A stretch of 64,000 bases of DNA, taken from NCBI RefSeq assembly GCF_001579805.1, contig NZ_CP014546.1, forward strand, positions 2,108,001 through 2,172,000, in the 5' to 3' direction. A program made the translations under genes and the position numbers. The first letter of the stretch is position 1. Each line of letters starts with the position of its first letter. Under the pieces are notes generated by a model, which was given only the letters and a program-made list of their open reading frames with translations, did not search any database and was not told where the DNA came from. This DNA is from Pseudomonas azotoformans. GTDB lineage: Bacteria > Pseudomonadota > Gammaproteobacteria > Pseudomonadales > Pseudomonadaceae. This document shows, piece after piece, positions 61,602-64,000 of this stretch.

Positions 61602-63671
61602 ATGACGCGCACTCGTAAAATCGTCGCTTGGAGCTGCGCCAGCTTCGCTTTGTTAATCGCCGTGGTGGTGTTGGTCGTGGTGTTCTTTGACTGGAACCGC
61701 ATCAAGCCGCCCCTCAATGCCAAGGTTTCCGAAGAATTGCATCGACCCTTTGCCATCAACGGCAACCTGGCGGTGGTGTGGGCGCGTGAGCCCGATGAGG
61801 GTGGCTGGCGCGCCTGGGTGCCATGGCCCCATGTGATCGCCGAAGACCTGACCCTGGGCAACCCGGACTGGTCGAAAACCCCGCAAATGGTCACCCTCAA
61901 GAAGGTCGAACTGCGCATTTCGCCCCTGGCATTGCTGGTGCAGCGGGTGGTGATCCCGCGTATCGACCTCACCGAGCCGAGCGCGCAGTTGCAGCGCCTG
62001 GCCGATGGCCGCGCCAACTGGACCTTCAAGTTCGACCCCAAGGACCCGAACGCCGAGCCTTCCAACTGGGTGGTGGACATTGGTGCCATCGGCTTCGACA
62101 AAGGCCATGTGACCCTCGACGACCAGACCCTCAAGACCCAACTGGATGTGATCATCGACCCGCTGGGCAAACCGATCCCGTTCGGCGAAATTGTCGGCGA
62201 CGCCGATGCCAAGAAGGCCCTGGAAAAAGGCTCCGCGCCCCAGGACTATGCGTTCGGCCTCAAGGTCAAAGGCCAGTACCACGGCCAGAAACTCGACGGC
62301 AGCGGCAAGATCGGCGGACTGCTGGCCTTGCAGGACGCGGCCAAGCCGTTCCCGCTGCAAGCCCAGGTCAAGATTGCCGACACCAGCATCGCCCTGGCCG
62401 GCACGCTGACCGATCCGCTGAACCTCGGCGCGCTCGATTTGCGCCTGAAGCTCGCCGGTTCCAGTCTGGGCAATCTCTACCCGTTGACCGGCGTGACCCT
62501 GCCGGATTCGCCGGCCTATTCCACCGACGGTCACCTCATCGCCAAGCTGCACGAAGCCAGCGGCGCCTCGTTTCGCTATGAGAACTTCAACGGCAAGATC
62601 GGCAACAGCGATATCCACGGCAGCCTCGCCTACGTCGCCAGCCAGCCACGGCCCAAGCTCAGTGGCGCGCTGGTGTCCAACCAATTGCTGATGACCGACC
62701 TCGCCCCGCTGATCGGCGCCGACTCCAACGCCAAGCAAAAAGCCCGTGGCGGCGACAGCAAACAGCCGGCCACCAAGGTGTTGCCGGTGGAAGAGTTCCG
62801 CACCGAGCGCTGGCGCGTCATGGACGCCGACGTGGAATTCACCGGTAAGCGCATCGTGCACAGTGCCGATCTGCCGTTCACCGACCTCTACACCCACCTG
62901 GTCCTGAATGACGGCGAACTGAGCCTCGAACCCCTGCGTTTTGGTGTGGCCGGCGGCAAACTGGATGCGCAGATCCGCCTCAACGGCCGCATCACGCCAA
63001 TGGAAGGTCGCGCCAAACTCACCGCGCGCAACTTCAAGCTCAAGCAACTGTTCCCAACCTTCGAACCGATGAAAACCAGCTTTGGTGAACTCAACGGTGA
63101 TGCCGACATCTCCGGACGCGGCAATTCCGTAGCAGCCCTGTTGGGCAGCTCCAACGGTGACCTGAAGATGCTGATCAACGACGGCGCCATCAGCCGCAGC
63201 CTGATGGAAATCGCCGGGCTCAACGTGGGTAACTACGTGGTAGGCCGCTTGTTTGGTGACAAGGAAGTGAAGATCAACTGCGCGGCGGCGGACTTCGGCA
63301 TCAAGACGGGCCTGGCGACCACGCGCTTGTTTGTGTTCGATACTGAGAACGCCATCATCTACATCGATGGCACCGCGAATATGGCCACCGAGCAACTGGA
63401 CCTTACCATTACCCCGGAATCGAAAGGCTTTCGCCTGTTCTCCCTGCGTTCACCGCTGTACGTCAACGGGCCGTTCATCAAGCCCAACGCGGGTGTGAAA
63501 GCCATTCCACTGGCGTTGCGGGGGGCGGGCATGGTGGCGCTGGGTGTGATCGCCGGGCCGGCGGCCGGGTTGCTGGCGTTGGTCGCGCCGAGTGGTGGTG
63601 AACCGAATGAGTGTGCACCGTTGTTGCAGCAGATGAAGGAAGGCAAGGCGCCGAAAACAGTAAAGGGCTAG
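61602..63671 (+). CDS. AsmA-family protein
   Basis: 689 residues: one N-terminal membrane helix (FALLIAVVVLVVVFF) then a long periplasmic beta-rich domain. AsmA signatures include FAINGNLAVVW near the start, RVVIPRIDLTEPSAQLQRLA, DGRANWTF and, late, GNSVAALLGSSNGDLKMLIN. AsmA-like proteins are thought to form lipid-conducting bridges or affect outer-membrane assembly. A C-terminal hydrophobic segment (VALGVIAGPAAGLLALVAP) is also present. AGGAG precedes the ATG. Confidence 0.92.
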   Translation: MTRTRKIVAWSCASFALLIAVVVLVVVFFDWNRIKPPLNAKVSEELHRPFAINGNLAVVWAREPDEGGWRAWVPWPHVIAEDLTLGNPDWSKTPQMVTLKKVELRISPLALLVQRVVIPRIDLTEPSAQLQRLADGRANWTFKFDPKDPNAEPSNWVVDIGAIGFDKGHVTLDDQTLKTQLDVIIDPLGKPIPFGEIVGDADAKKALEKGSAPQDYAFGLKVKGQYHGQKLDGSGKIGGLLALQDAAKPFPLQAQVKIADTSIALAGTLTDPLNLGALDLRLKLAGSSLGNLYPLTGVTLPDSPAYSTDGHLIAKLHEASGASFRYENFNGKIGNSDIHGSLAYVASQPRPKLSGALVSNQLLMTDLAPLIGADSNAKQKARGGDSKQPATKVLPVEEFRTERWRVMDADVEFTGKRIVHSADLPFTDLYTHLVLNDGELSLEPLRFGVAGGKLDAQIRLNGRITPMEGRAKLTARNFKLKQLFPTFEPMKTSFGELNGDADISGRGNSVAALLGSSNGDLKMLINDGAISRSLMEIAGLNVGNYVVGRLFGDKEVKINCAAADFGIKTGLATTRLFVFDTENAIIYIDGTANMATEQLDLTITPESKGFRLFSLRSPLYVNGPFIKPNAGVKAIPLALRGAGMVALGVIAGPAAGLLALVAPSGGEPNECAPLLQQMKEGKAPKTVKG

Positions 63672-64000
63672 CCTCCTGCGGGGATGAAGATCGCGTCCGA
63701 TGTGCAGGGGATGCCAATTTGAAGGAAAGGATCCTGCTTGTAAGGCGTGCCGTCTGCATTGATTGAATAGAACGCTTCATGTAGATACTGCTTGCCGTCC
63801 AAGACGAAGCAACGGAAAGAGACATGGGTGGGGAATGCGTTTTTGAGTTGGGCGAGCGTCACACCGCGGCCTATCCAAGTGTTGAACATCGGCTCAATGT
63901 ACATCACGGATTTTCTCAGTCTGACGATATCATTGAAATAGTTGACATCCGTTTGGCCGGAGCAAGTCCCGTGTTTCTTCCACTCGTATCTAAACATTCC
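63668..64000 (-). CDS. Ribonuclease T2-family protein (3' part only)
   Basis: 110 residues to the window edge, where the frame is still open. YEWKKHGTCSG is the second RNase T2 active-site motif (Glu, Lys, His). The following FRCFVLDGKQYLHEAFYSI and CTSDAIFIP resemble the C terminus of bacterial RNase I-like enzymes, which degrade RNA in the periplasm. The first active-site segment lies outside the window. Its stop overlaps the AsmA stop by four bases, convergent. Confidence 0.88.
   Translation of the reverse strand, partial: GMFRYEWKKHGTCSGQTDVNYFNDIVRLRKSVMYIEPMFNTWIGRGVTLAQLKNAFPTHVSFRCFVLDGKQYLHEAFYSINADGTPYKQDPFLQIGIPCTSDAIFIPAGG

Overview
The window is chromosomal DNA of a Pseudomonas, most likely of the P. 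fluorescens group. Gene order (motB, rsgA, orn, queG, nnrD, tsaE, amiB, mutL, miaA, hfq, hflX, hflK, hflC, hisZ, purA ... rnr, rlmB, rpsF, rpsR, rplI, dnaB ... azu, nadE, pncB ... ureE, ureF, ureG) follows the pseudomonad core layout. High-GC codon use, the azurin gene and several REPIN-type palindromes (GTGGCGAGGGAGCTTGCTCC core) fit this. I see no prophage, insertion sequence, integron or CRISPR array. This is assignment by recognition of families, not by database search.

Layout. 1-17 kb: housekeeping genes: the end of motB, ribosome assembly GTPase rsgA, orn, a frameshifted queG, and the dense nnrD-tsaE-amiB-mutL-miaA-hfq-hflX-hflK-hflC run, then hisZ-purA. 17-22 kb: a chemoreceptor, a two-gene ferric-iron-type ABC importer lacking its ATPase, and two tRNA-Leu(CAG) genes in a 239-bp tandem duplication that includes promoter and terminator. 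22-32 kb: rnr-rlmB, the S6/S18/L9 ribosomal protein operon with a candidate autoregulatory leader, dnaB and a YgiQ radical SAM protein. 32-33.4 kb: a small unexplained pair resembling a pore-forming toxin and a multispanning immunity protein. 33.5-40.4 kb: a three-gene transglutaminase / DUF2126 / circularly permuted ATP-grasp-alpha-E cluster of unknown substrate. 40.4-43.5 kb: azurin behind an ANR/FNR-type box, then NAD salvage (pncB-nadE). 43.5-53 kb: lysine/pipecolate catabolism (LysR regulator, amaB, amaA) and a complete branched-chain amino acid ABC importer braCDEFG behind a consensus sigma-54 promoter. 53-56.7 kb: a DnaA-box-bearing intergenic region, an SDR, a CDF-type transporter with an unusual metal site, and a frameshifted AGE epimerase. 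56.8-59.5 kb: urease accessory genes ureE-ureF-ureG-hupE/ureJ with a sigma-54 promoter and an NtrC-like site. 59.5-64 kb: an NlpC/P60 peptidase, a DesT-type regulator, a short repeat protein, an AsmA protein and the end of an RNase T2.

The most useful single observation is that three genes (queG, the ATP-grasp/alpha-E gene, the AGE epimerase) are each broken by exactly one extra C following GGCC in the coding strand (GGCC read as GGCCC). Each reads through cleanly if that base is removed. Three independent lesions of identical type in 64 kb point to a systematic sequencing or assembly error, though real mutations cannot be excluded from the sequence alone. The most interesting biology is the transglutaminase/ATP-grasp cluster, the toxin/immunity-like pair, the nitrogen-control promoter of the urease genes, and the DnaA-box region.
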